DNA of 64,000 nucleotides, taken from NCBI RefSeq assembly GCF_029893345.1, contig NZ_JARXVE010000003.1, positions 124,001 through 188,000 of the forward strand. The letters are read 5' to 3'. Positions 38,539 to 46,102 of the stretch are shown here, piece by piece. A program made the position numbers and the translations under genes. Numbering within the stretch: position 1 is the first letter of the stretch; every line of letters begins with the position of its first letter. The DNA is from Mycolicibacterium frederiksbergense (lineage in GTDB: Bacteria > Actinomycetota > Actinomycetes > Mycobacteriales > Mycobacteriaceae). Below the pieces are notes generated by a model. The model ran no database searches, had not been told where the DNA came from, and was given only the letters and a program-made list of their open reading frames with translations.

Positions 38539-39432
38539 ATGGACCAGGTCGACGCGGCGATCGTGGAACTCTTGGAGGCCGACGGGCGCCTGACTCACCC
38601 TGAGATCGCTCGCGCAATCGGGCTGTCCCGATCCGCGGCCGCGGTGCGCGTGCAGCGACTCATCTCCGACGGCCAGGTGGTCGTGCGTGGTGTCGTTCAC
38701 CCCGCGGTGATCGGACGCGGCACGCTGGCTCACGTCGGGCTGACGGTCGACGGACCCGCGGCGCGCGTCGCCGCCGAAGTCGCCCTTCGTGACGACGTGC
38801 CCTTCCTGTCGTTGACCAGCGGGGTGCATGGCCTGGTCGCCGAGGTGCGCGCGGCCTCGACGCGCGAGATCGACAGGGCCATCTGCCAATTGCGCAGCCT
38901 TGAGGGCGTCGTCGGTATCGACACGCTCAGCTACGTCGAGGTGGTCCGGGACGTGGTAGGCCCCGTCGGAGATGTCACGACCGACGTCGACGACGTCGAT
39001 CTGGCGCTGCTGCGGGCGCTCCAGCAGGACGGGCGCGCCTCCTACGTCGACCTCGCCGCACTGGTCGGGCTTTCCGCGGCGGCGGCGCGGCGGCGCGTCG
39101 TCCGACTCATCGACGCCAATGTGGTCCGCATCGGCGCTGTCGTCCGGCATTCGGGGCAGGACCGGCAGAGCGCGATGGGATTCGGCATCCGGCTCGCCGG
39201 CGACCACCATGACGTCGTTGCCGCACTGACCGCAATGCCGTCAGTGATCTTCGTGGCCCGCACGCTGGGCCGGTTCGACGTCCTGGTGACCCTGCGCGCC
39301 TTCTCCGCGGCCCAGCTGGTGGAACTGCTCGATGCGACCCGTGCCATGCCCGGGGTCAGCGGCCTGGAGAGCTGGACGCATCTCGAAGTGGTCAAGGAGA
39401 GCTACGCCTCGGTGCTGGACTCGGTCGGCTGA
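38539..39432 (+). CDS. Double-length Lrp/AsnC-family regulator
   Basis: A 297-aa protein made of two Lrp units in tandem. HTH 1 is DAAIVELLEADGRLTHPEIARAIGLSRSAAAVRVQRL with a RAM-like domain to ~140. HTH 2 is DLALLRALQQDGRASYVDLAALVGLSAAAARRRVVRL (about 154-190) with a second RAM domain ending LESWTHLEVVKESYA. Typical Lrp proteins are ~150 aa with one unit. RBS GAGGGGAGA. Divergent from the ureohydrolase operon, so it is the probable substrate-sensing regulator. Confidence 0.92.
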   Translation: MDQVDAAIVELLEADGRLTHPEIARAIGLSRSAAAVRVQRLISDGQVVVRGVVHPAVIGRGTLAHVGLTVDGPAARVAAEVALRDDVPFLSLTSGVHGLVAEVRAASTREIDRAICQLRSLEGVVGIDTLSYVEVVRDVVGPVGDVTTDVDDVDLALLRALQQDGRASYVDLAALVGLSAAAARRRVVRLIDANVVRIGAVVRHSGQDRQSAMGFGIRLAGDHHDVVAALTAMPSVIFVARTLGRFDVLVTLRAFSAAQLVELLDATRAMPGVSGLESWTHLEVVKESYASVLDSVG

Positions 39433-39443
39433 CGGATCAACTC

Positions 39444-40505
39444 TTAGACGACCAACACCGGCGCCCGCTCCAGTGCGAGGCTCACCACCACACCAGGCCT
39501 GAGCGCACGGGCCCGCGAGCTGGGCAGCTGCGCGTGGATCAGCGAGCCGTCCGGCAGTACCAGATACACGTGGGATACCGGGCCCAGGAAAGACACCGAG
39601 TCCACCACCGCCTGCCCGTCCGGATCGGCGCGCACCCGAAACGATTCCGGACGCACCATCGCGGTACCCGCACCCATGCTGATCGACCCGGGCAGGGTCG
39701 GTAGCTCGGTGCCCAGCAGCCTGGCCCGTCCACCCGATACCCGGGCGCGCACCTTGTTGTGCAATCCGACGAACTCGGCGACGAACGGGGTCGACGGGCG
39801 GGCATAGAGCACGGCGGGAGAAGCGAGCTGCTCGAGCTTGCCGTGACTCATCACCCCGACCCGGTCCGCAACGGCCAGGGCCTCCTCCTGGTCGTGGGTG
39901 ACGAACAACGTCGTGATGCCGACCTCCAGCTGCACCCGCCTGATCTCGTCGCGCAATTGGGTGCGCACCTTGGCATCGAGTGCCGACAGCGGCTCGTCGA
40001 GCAACAGCACCCTGGGCTCGATCGCCAGGGCCCGGGCCAGCGCCACCCGCTGCTGCTCGCCACCGGACAGCTCGCTGGCGTACTTGTTCTTGTGTGCCGC
40101 CAGATCCACCAGGTCGAGCATGTCCGCGGCCCGGAACATCCGGTCCCGCTTGGACTTTCCGCGCATCTTCAAACCGAATGCGACGTTGTCCAGCACGGTC
40201 AGGTGCGGGAACAGGCTGTAAGCCTGGAACACCATGCCCATGTCTCGTTTGCTGGCCGGCACCGCGCTGATGTCACGCCCGCCGACCAGCACCGCGCCGG
40301 AGCTGGCCTCGTCGAGTCCGGCCAGGATGCGCAGCGCGGTGGTCTTGCCGCAGCCCGATGGCCCGAGCAGCGCGACCAACTCCCCCGGCTCGATGGACAG
40401 GCTCAACCCGTCGAGCGCGTTGACGTTGCCGTAGGTGCGGGTGAGCTCACGAAGTTGGACCCGTACACCGGCCCCACCTGGATTGCTCCTCGCGTGCGGG
40501 CTCAC
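39444..40505 (-). CDS. ABC importer ATPase with TOBE domain (PotA/FbpC-like)
   Basis: A 353-aa ATPase. Walker A is GPSGCGKTT, the Q-loop VFQAYSLFPHLTV, the signature LSGGEQQRVALARAL, Walker B LLLDEPLSALD and the H-loop FVTHDQEEA. A C-terminal TOBE domain covers about 250-353. It couples ATP hydrolysis to the two permeases encoded just upstream. GTG start overlapping the permease by 4 bp. Last gene of a four-gene importer operon; converges with the Lrp gene, 11 bp apart. Confidence 0.95.
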   Translation of the reverse strand: MSPHARSNPGGAGVRVQLRELTRTYGNVNALDGLSLSIEPGELVALLGPSGCGKTTALRILAGLDEASSGAVLVGGRDISAVPASKRDMGMVFQAYSLFPHLTVLDNVAFGLKMRGKSKRDRMFRAADMLDLVDLAAHKNKYASELSGGEQQRVALARALAIEPRVLLLDEPLSALDAKVRTQLRDEIRRVQLEVGITTLFVTHDQEEALAVADRVGVMSHGKLEQLASPAVLYARPSTPFVAEFVGLHNKVRARVSGGRARLLGTELPTLPGSISMGAGTAMVRPESFRVRADPDGQAVVDSVSFLGPVSHVYLVLPDGSLIHAQLPSSRARALRPGVVVSLALERAPVLVV

Positions 40506-41284
40506 TCCCGGGCTCCTAACATCCTGCGGCGACCACGGGTGAGGGCCGCCAACACCAACAACAATGCAAATCCGAGCAGCAGTGTGGCCAGCGAGGCCGC
40601 CACCGAGGTCGGGCCGTCGCTCTTGCTGATCGCGACGATCTCAACCGGCAGCGTCTCAAAGCCGATCAGCGAGGCGATGGTGTACTCACCGAGCACCACC
40701 GCGATGGAGATGAAGGCCGCGGACAGGATTCCGGACCAGATGTTGGGCACGATCACCCGGGTGATCGTCGACAACCATCCGGCACCCAGCGATCGGGCGG
40801 CCTCCGACAACGTCCGCAGGTCGACGGCCGCCAGCGCGGAATCGATCGCCCGATAGGCGAACGGCAGCACCAGCACCACGTAGACGAATGTCAGGGTGAG
40901 CGCCGATTCGCCGAGCAAGTAGGTGACCCACAGGTATACGTTGCGCAGGCCCACCACGATCACCAGGGCCGGGATGGTCAACGGCAGCAGGCACAGGAAT
41001 TCGACGACACCACGCGCCCAGCGGGCCCGTAGCCGCACCCAGATCAGCGTCGGCACCAGCAGCACCAACATCGCGATGACGGTGAACACCGCGAGCAGCA
41101 GTGAGATCAGAACGGCCTGATACACCGCCTCATCGGACACGAGGTTGCGCCAGGCCGCGGTGGTACGACCGCCTTCGATCAGATTGCGGGTGGAGAAATC
41201 GGCCATGGCGTAGAGCGGAAACAGGAAGAACAGCCCGAACAGCACCCAGAGCGCCGACCGCACCGCCCGGTTCATTTGAGCCAC
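40502..41284 (-). CDS. ABC importer permease (PotC-like)
   Basis: A 260-aa inner-membrane permease with about six helices. The EAA loop is EAARSLGAGWLSTITRVIVPNI (about 170-191), which docks on the ATPase. ATG at 41284 overlaps the first permease gene by 13 bp. Pairs with the other permease to form the translocation path. Confidence 0.92.
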   Translation of the reverse strand: MAQMNRAVRSALWVLFGLFFLFPLYAMADFSTRNLIEGGRTTAAWRNLVSDEAVYQAVLISLLLAVFTVIAMLVLLVPTLIWVRLRARWARGVVEFLCLLPLTIPALVIVVGLRNVYLWVTYLLGESALTLTFVYVVLVLPFAYRAIDSALAAVDLRTLSEAARSLGAGWLSTITRVIVPNIWSGILSAAFISIAVVLGEYTIASLIGFETLPVEIVAISKSDGPTSVAASLATLLLGFALLLVLAALTRGRRRMLGARE

Positions 41285-42144
41285 CTCGCCGTCCTGCGCA
41301 CCAGCGCGTTGTAGGCGACCATCACCAGCGCCACCACCACGATCATCTCCAGTGCCAACGCGTAGGCGAATCCGGCCTGGCCGAGCACCACCTCACTGGT
41401 GAGGGCGGCGCGGATCAGCAGCGGCACGATCGGACTGCCCTGGCTGACCAGCGCGGCCGCGGTGGCGTAGGCGGCAAAAGCGTTGGCGAACAACAGCAAC
41501 GCCGATCCCCAAAACGCCGGGGTCAGCAACGGCACGACCACTTCACGCAGGTACTGCCACTGTGATGCGCCGAGGCTCACCGCGGCCTCGCGCCACTGCT
41601 CGTGCAAACCTTCCACGGCGGGCAGGAAGACGATCACCATCAGCGGGATCTGGAAGTAGCTGTAGACCAGGATCAGCCCGGCCAGCCCGTACAACCAGCC
41701 GGAGCCGGCCAGGTCCCAGCCGAGGTGCTCCTTGACCCACAAGGTCAGCACGCCATTGAGCCCGATGGTGGCCAGGAAGGCGAATGCCAGTGCCACACCA
41801 CCGAATTGGGCCAGCACGCTGCACACTGCCAGCACCGCGCGCCGCAGCATCGACTCCGGCGGACTGCTGACGATCAACCAGGCCAGCACCGCACCCAACA
41901 CCGCCCCGATGAGCGCCGTGCTGGCCGACAGCACAATGCTCCTGCCCAACGCCGTCAGTGCGGTGCCGGAGAACAGCGCGGCGATGCGATCCAGCGAGAA
42001 CGATCCGTCGGCGAAGAACGCCATGACGATCACCGTCGCTGTCGGCACGATCAGGAACACCGTCACCACCGCCGCGAACGGCAGCAACGGTAGGGCGTCG
42101 CGGGTGCCCTTGAGTAGCTGATGGCCAGAAATTCGACCCGACAT
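41272..42144 (-). CDS. ABC importer permease (PotB-like)
   Basis: A 290-aa permease with about six or seven helices. The EAA loop is EAAVSLGASQWQYLREVVVPLLTP. ATG at 42144 (MSGRISGHQ) is chosen since longer frames enter the binding-protein gene. It begins 8 bp after the binding-protein stop. The PotB/PotC-like order with a TOBE ATPase fits importers for polyamines, 2-aminoethylphosphonate or ferric iron. Confidence 0.92.
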   Translation of the reverse strand: MSGRISGHQLLKGTRDALPLLPFAAVVTVFLIVPTATVIVMAFFADGSFSLDRIAALFSGTALTALGRSIVLSASTALIGAVLGAVLAWLIVSSPPESMLRRAVLAVCSVLAQFGGVALAFAFLATIGLNGVLTLWVKEHLGWDLAGSGWLYGLAGLILVYSYFQIPLMVIVFLPAVEGLHEQWREAAVSLGASQWQYLREVVVPLLTPAFWGSALLLFANAFAAYATAAALVSQGSPIVPLLIRAALTSEVVLGQAGFAYALALEMIVVVALVMVAYNALVRRTARWLK

Positions 42145-42152
42145 CAAAGAGC

Positions 42153-43340
42153 TCAGCCGATCGCCTTGGCCCAGTTGTCGGCCAGATACTTGTTGGCCGT
42201 ATCGGTTTGAGCCTGTGTCACGACGGTCACCGGGCCGTCGATGATGGGCAACTGACCGAACGCCGCGCGGTCTGCGGTGCCTGCCATGATCATCTGGTCC
42301 GCGCGCACAGGGCGGACCCCGCCCTTGGCGAACAGGTTCTGTCCCTCGTCGCTGAACAGGAACTCCTGCCACAGCCGAGCCGCCGCGGGATGTGGCGCGT
42401 CCTTGTTGATCGCCTGGAAGTAGTACCCGGCGACCAGAGCCTCATGCGGAACCATCACCTGCCATCCGGGGACCTTCTTACTTTCGGTGCCGTTGAGGTA
42501 GTTCCAATCGATCACCACCGGTGTCTGACCCGACTCGATGGTGGCCGGGGTCGGGTCCAGCGGCAGGAAGTTGCCCACCTCGTTGAGCTTGGCGAAGAAC
42601 TTGACCCCTGGGGCGATGTCATCGGCGGACCCGCCCTGGGACACCGCCACCATCACGACGCCGGCGAACGCCGCGCCGGCCTGGGTCGGGTCGCCGTTGA
42701 GCGCCACCTTGCCCTGATATTCGGGCTTGAGCAGGTCATCGACACTGGTGATCGGCGGCACCTTGGTCGAATCGAACCCGATCGACATGTAGCCGCCGTA
42801 ATCGTTGACCCAGGTGCCCTGGGGATCCTTGAACTTCTCCGGAATGTCGTCGAAGGTCGCCACCTTGTACGGGGCGAACATCGGCGTATTCGCCAGCGCC
42901 ACCGACTGTCCCATATCGAATACGTCGGGCGCGGTGCTCTTGCCTTGCTGCTGGTGGGCCGAGTTGATCTCTTCCTGACTGGACGCGTTGGGCAGCGCCG
43001 AGTCCACCTTGATCCCGTACTTGTCCGAAAAGACCTTGATCAGCTCGCCGTAGTTCGCCCAATCCGGCGGCAGCGCAATGACATTGAGCTCGCCTTCGGC
43101 CTTGGCCGCCTCGACGAGCTTGTCCATGCCGCCGAAATCGGCCGCCGATCTGGCCTCGGCAACCTTGACCCCGGTGTCGGTTTCCCCGCCCGCGGCGCCC
43201 TTCTGCGGCGGCGCACATGCTGCCAGCCCCACCGCGACGAGGGCCGAGACCGCCAGGGCGGCGCCTTTCGGAAGGACCTTCGGCAGCACTGTCGGGCCAT
43301 TGCTCGCAACCAGTGCCGTCGCGATCCGGGACGAGATCAT
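42153..43340 (-). CDS. ABC importer substrate-binding lipoprotein
   Basis: A 395-aa family-1 type solute-binding protein. Long signal peptide with lipobox VGLAAC near residue 42; then KLVEAAKAEGELNVIALPPDWANYG and DVFDMGQSVAL, as in PotD/FbpA/PhnS-type proteins. No iron-binding Tyr pair is obvious, so polyamine or phosphonate-type ligands are favoured over Fe(III). RBS GAGGG before the ATG at 43340. First gene of the operon. The nearby ureohydrolase operon makes a polyamine or guanidino ligand attractive, but this is inference. Confidence 0.9.
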   Translation of the reverse strand: MISSRIATALVASNGPTVLPKVLPKGAALAVSALVAVGLAACAPPQKGAAGGETDTGVKVAEARSAADFGGMDKLVEAAKAEGELNVIALPPDWANYGELIKVFSDKYGIKVDSALPNASSQEEINSAHQQQGKSTAPDVFDMGQSVALANTPMFAPYKVATFDDIPEKFKDPQGTWVNDYGGYMSIGFDSTKVPPITSVDDLLKPEYQGKVALNGDPTQAGAAFAGVVMVAVSQGGSADDIAPGVKFFAKLNEVGNFLPLDPTPATIESGQTPVVIDWNYLNGTESKKVPGWQVMVPHEALVAGYYFQAINKDAPHPAAARLWQEFLFSDEGQNLFAKGGVRPVRADQMIMAGTADRAAFGQLPIIDGPVTVVTQAQTDTANKYLADNWAKAIG

Positions 43341-43440
43341 TGCCAAACCCTCCGTTGGTGGGGAAGCGCGCACCGGCACCCTATCGCGACCTCGCCTAAC
43401 GCGAGACCCAGCGCCGGGGCCTGGGCGTTAGCATCACCTG

Positions 43441-43875
43441 GTGTCTGTTCCCGGACCCGGCAGCTACTTCGACCTCGACGGCTGGAGCTTCAAGCCCGCC
43501 GCGGTGCCCTGGTACCGCACCCGCCGGGCCACGATCGCGCTGATCGCCACCGCCCTGGCCGCTGCGTCCATCGTGGTCTCGGGTGTGCTGTTGCTGCTCA
43601 GGGATTCCGGTTCGAGCGACGACGCGGGGTCGACGACGACCTCGCCGTCCCCGTCGGCCACCAGCCCACTGCCGTCACCATCACTGCGCGTCGGGCTGGC
43701 GCCCGCCCCTCCGGCGCCGCCACCTCCGCCGCCCGAGGAAACGCAGCAGGCCCCGGTGTACCGGCCCACCTACCGGCCGAGCGAAACCAAGAAACCTGAG
43801 ATCGGGGTCACCCGTACCCCAGTCACCCGCTCCCCGATCAGCGTGGCTCCGCAACCGAGGCATCCCCGCAACTGA
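43441..43875 (+). CDS. Membrane-anchored Pro/Ser-rich protein
   Basis: A 144-aa protein of unknown function. It has a cytoplasmic N-terminus ([21 protein letters not shown]), one transmembrane helix (about 33-53) and an extracytoplasmic Ser/Thr/Pro-rich tail with an eight-residue polyproline run. The FDLDG..PWYRTRR entry is seen in mycobacterial small membrane proteins. GTG start; divergent from the binding-protein gene with 100 bp between. Possibly a cell-wall spanning linker. Confidence 0.75.
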   Translation: MSVPGPGSYFDLDGWSFKPAAVPWYRTRRATIALIATALAAASIVVSGVLLLLRDSGSSDDAGSTTTSPSPSATSPLPSPSLRVGLAPAPPAPPPPPPEETQQAPVYRPTYRPSETKKPEIGVTRTPVTRSPISVAPQPRHPRN

Positions 43876-43930
43876 GCCGACCCGCATCTGGGTAGGCCCA
43901 ACATCGGCGCCGACCGCCTACCCTGAATCC

Positions 43931-44359
43931 ATGCCCGGGTTCGAGGCGATGGCCCAGTTCGCGAGCGCACCCGCCGCGGTGCTGGCGACCCTCGGGGCCG
44001 ACGGCGCACCGCACCTGGTGCCGGTGGTATTCGCGGTTTCCCTCCCGCCGGGTGCAGAGACCCCAGCCACCATCTACACCGCGGTGGACGCCAAGCCAAA
44101 GTCCACTCAACGGCTGCGCCGGCTGGCCAACATCGAAGGCGATTCCCGGGTCAGCCTGTTGGTCGACCATTACACCGACGACTGGGACCAGCTGTGGTGG
44201 GTCCGCGCCGACGGGCTGGCCGCGGTGCATCACAGCGGCGAAGAAATGGCCACCGGCTATGGGCTGCTACGCGCGAAATACCCGCAGTACCAGCGGATTG
44301 CGTTGAACGGTCCGGTGATCACGGTCAACGTGACGCACTGGTCGTCCTGGCAGGTGTGA
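43931..44359 (+). CDS. F420/FMN split-barrel oxidoreductase (Rv0121c-like)
   Basis: A 142-aa PPOX-class split-barrel protein. Strands [20 protein letters not shown] and [20 protein letters not shown], and the ending [10 protein letters not shown], are typical of mycobacterial F420-binding proteins in this class. ATG at 43931. It lies 5 bp before the TetR gene, suggesting co-transcription. The TetR-hydrolase-fusA2 neighbours fit the Rv0121c/Rv0120c arrangement from memory. Substrate unknown. Confidence 0.87.
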   Translation: MPGFEAMAQFASAPAAVLATLGADGAPHLVPVVFAVSLPPGAETPATIYTAVDAKPKSTQRLRRLANIEGDSRVSLLVDHYTDDWDQLWWVRADGLAAVHHSGEEMATGYGLLRAKYPQYQRIALNGPVITVNVTHWSSWQV

Positions 44360-44364
44360 ATGCC

Positions 44365-44973
44365 ATGAGCAACGCACCCCGCAAGGCACCTCGGCAACAG
44401 CGGTCCAAGGAAACCGTCGACGTGATGCTGGAAGCGGCGGCGCAGGTCTTCGACCGCGAAGGCCCGTCGGCCACCACCAATCGCATCGCCGAGAAGGCCG
44501 GTGTGTCGATCGGCTCGCTCTACCAGTACTTCCCGAACAAGCAGGCGCTGTTGAACGTGCTGGCGCAGCGGCACGTGAAGCAGGCCGTCGAGCGCCTGGA
44601 CGCGGTGTTGGCCCAGCTACGTGCGCAGCAGCCGCCGTTCGAGGACACCATGCGGACCATCCTCGATGCGCTGGTCGAGCTGCACAGCGACCGCCCCGGC
44701 CTGCATGGGCTGATGCACCGGATGGTTGCGCCGCGGGCCGACGAGCTGGCGGCACTGCAACAATTCGAGGGTTACCTCACCCGCGAGATCGCGTTTCATC
44801 TGCGCCGCTGCGGGGTGGGCCGACGAGGCGACGGCTCCGACGACGAGAGTTCACTGGCCACCGCCCAGGTACTGGTGCACACCGTCGACGCGCACCTGCA
44901 CCGGGTGTTGCCGCGGCGCGGTATGGACACCGAACAGCTGCTAGAACTCGTCGTGCGGTTACTCGGGGACTGA
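44365..44973 (+). CDS. TetR-family regulator
   Basis: A 202-aa TetR-family protein. The HTH is SATTNRIAEKAGVSIGSLYQYFPNKQALL (about 36-64), followed by a helical ligand domain. ATG at 44365, 5 bp after the split-barrel gene. No clear palindrome was found around it. The 3' end overlaps the convergent hydrolase gene by 15 bp. Confidence 0.92.
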   Translation: MSNAPRKAPRQQRSKETVDVMLEAAAQVFDREGPSATTNRIAEKAGVSIGSLYQYFPNKQALLNVLAQRHVKQAVERLDAVLAQLRAQQPPFEDTMRTILDALVELHSDRPGLHGLMHRMVAPRADELAALQQFEGYLTREIAFHLRRCGVGRRGDGSDDESSLATAQVLVHTVDAHLHRVLPRRGMDTEQLLELVVRLLGD

Positions 44974-45900
44974 CCGGCTGCCACACCGGACCTCGTCACC
45001 GACCCGTCGAAGCGCTGTCACCAGCTGGCTGAGGCCCGGCTCCTCCACTGGGTAGTGACCGCATTCGTCCAGCATCACCAGCCTGGTGGGGGCGGCAATC
45101 CGGTCGAGAAATCGGACGCTCAACGCTGCCGGCGTCCAGCGATCCGCGCTCGGATGAACCAGCGTCACCGGCGCGGCATCGAAGGTCTCGGGCCCGGTGT
45201 GCGCGAAGTTCAGCCAGCTGCACAGGAATCCGAGCGGCACCCGCACGCCGCCACCATTCGGATCGGTCGCACACAGCCGTGCGAGCTCCCGGTTGCCGCT
45301 CATCGCAGTCATTTTCACCAGCCAGCGGATCGGCACCCGCAGCCGGCCCAGCCATGGATCGACCATCCGCATGAGGGCCGGCCCGACGGTGCCCACCGGC
45401 GAGAAGCGGGCGGCCGCGCGGCGGGCCGCCGGATCCGCGGGGTCGAGCAGACAGGTCGCGACCACATGGGAAACCAGATCTGTGCGGGCCGCGGCCTCAT
45501 AGCCGAGCAGACCGCCCATGCTGGCACCGAACACGACCAGCGGACGATCGTCGCGACGGTGTTCGGCGCGGATCAGATCACACACCAACTCGACCCAGTC
45601 GTCGTACCTGACGGTCGCTGGTCGTGGTTCGGCGGTGTAGCCGTACAGCGGCAGATCCGGCACCAGCACCTCGACCCCCTCGGCGGCCGCCGCCGCGGCC
45701 AGGGGCCACAGCGCACCCGAGTAACCGCCGGCGCCGTGAAGTACCAGCACCCGAATATCGCTGTCGGGTGCAGTCACTCGCGCGATGTGCACCTCGCGGC
45801 CGCGCCACGACCACCACGTCGATGCCGGCCGGATCTGTTCGGCCCGGTATTGCGCGGGCAGAAAGCGGGCATATCGCCTGGCTGCTGACTCGATGTCCAT
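44959..45900 (-). CDS. Alpha/beta hydrolase
   Basis: A 313-aa cytoplasmic serine hydrolase. Oxyanion strand VLVLHGAGGYSG, nucleophile elbow FGASMGGLLG, Asp in LVHPSADRWTP and His in DECGHYPVEEPG form a complete triad. ATG at 45900 is preferred over a start 14 codons upstream. Esterase or lipase on small acyl esters is plausible. Divergent from fusA2 across 202 bp in which I see no other gene. Confidence 0.9.
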   Translation of the reverse strand: MDIESAARRYARFLPAQYRAEQIRPASTWWSWRGREVHIARVTAPDSDIRVLVLHGAGGYSGALWPLAAAAAAEGVEVLVPDLPLYGYTAEPRPATVRYDDWVELVCDLIRAEHRRDDRPLVVFGASMGGLLGYEAAARTDLVSHVVATCLLDPADPAARRAAARFSPVGTVGPALMRMVDPWLGRLRVPIRWLVKMTAMSGNRELARLCATDPNGGGVRVPLGFLCSWLNFAHTGPETFDAAPVTLVHPSADRWTPAALSVRFLDRIAAPTRLVMLDECGHYPVEEPGLSQLVTALRRVGDEVRCGSRSVPE

Positions 45901-46102
45901 GCATTGAGCCTCGGCCCGGCCCGCGCCCCTGACAACTCGCATTCGTGACGCCGGACCGGCTGGTCACAGCGTCGGTGTCGGCGACTGCTCACATTTCGCG
46001 GCCACCCGCACGGGGCTTGTGCTGTAGGTCACATCGGGGAAGGGTGGATGCAGGTCCGGCGGGCCGCAGCGAGGCGCCCCGGGGGACACCAGGAGGAATG
46101 CC

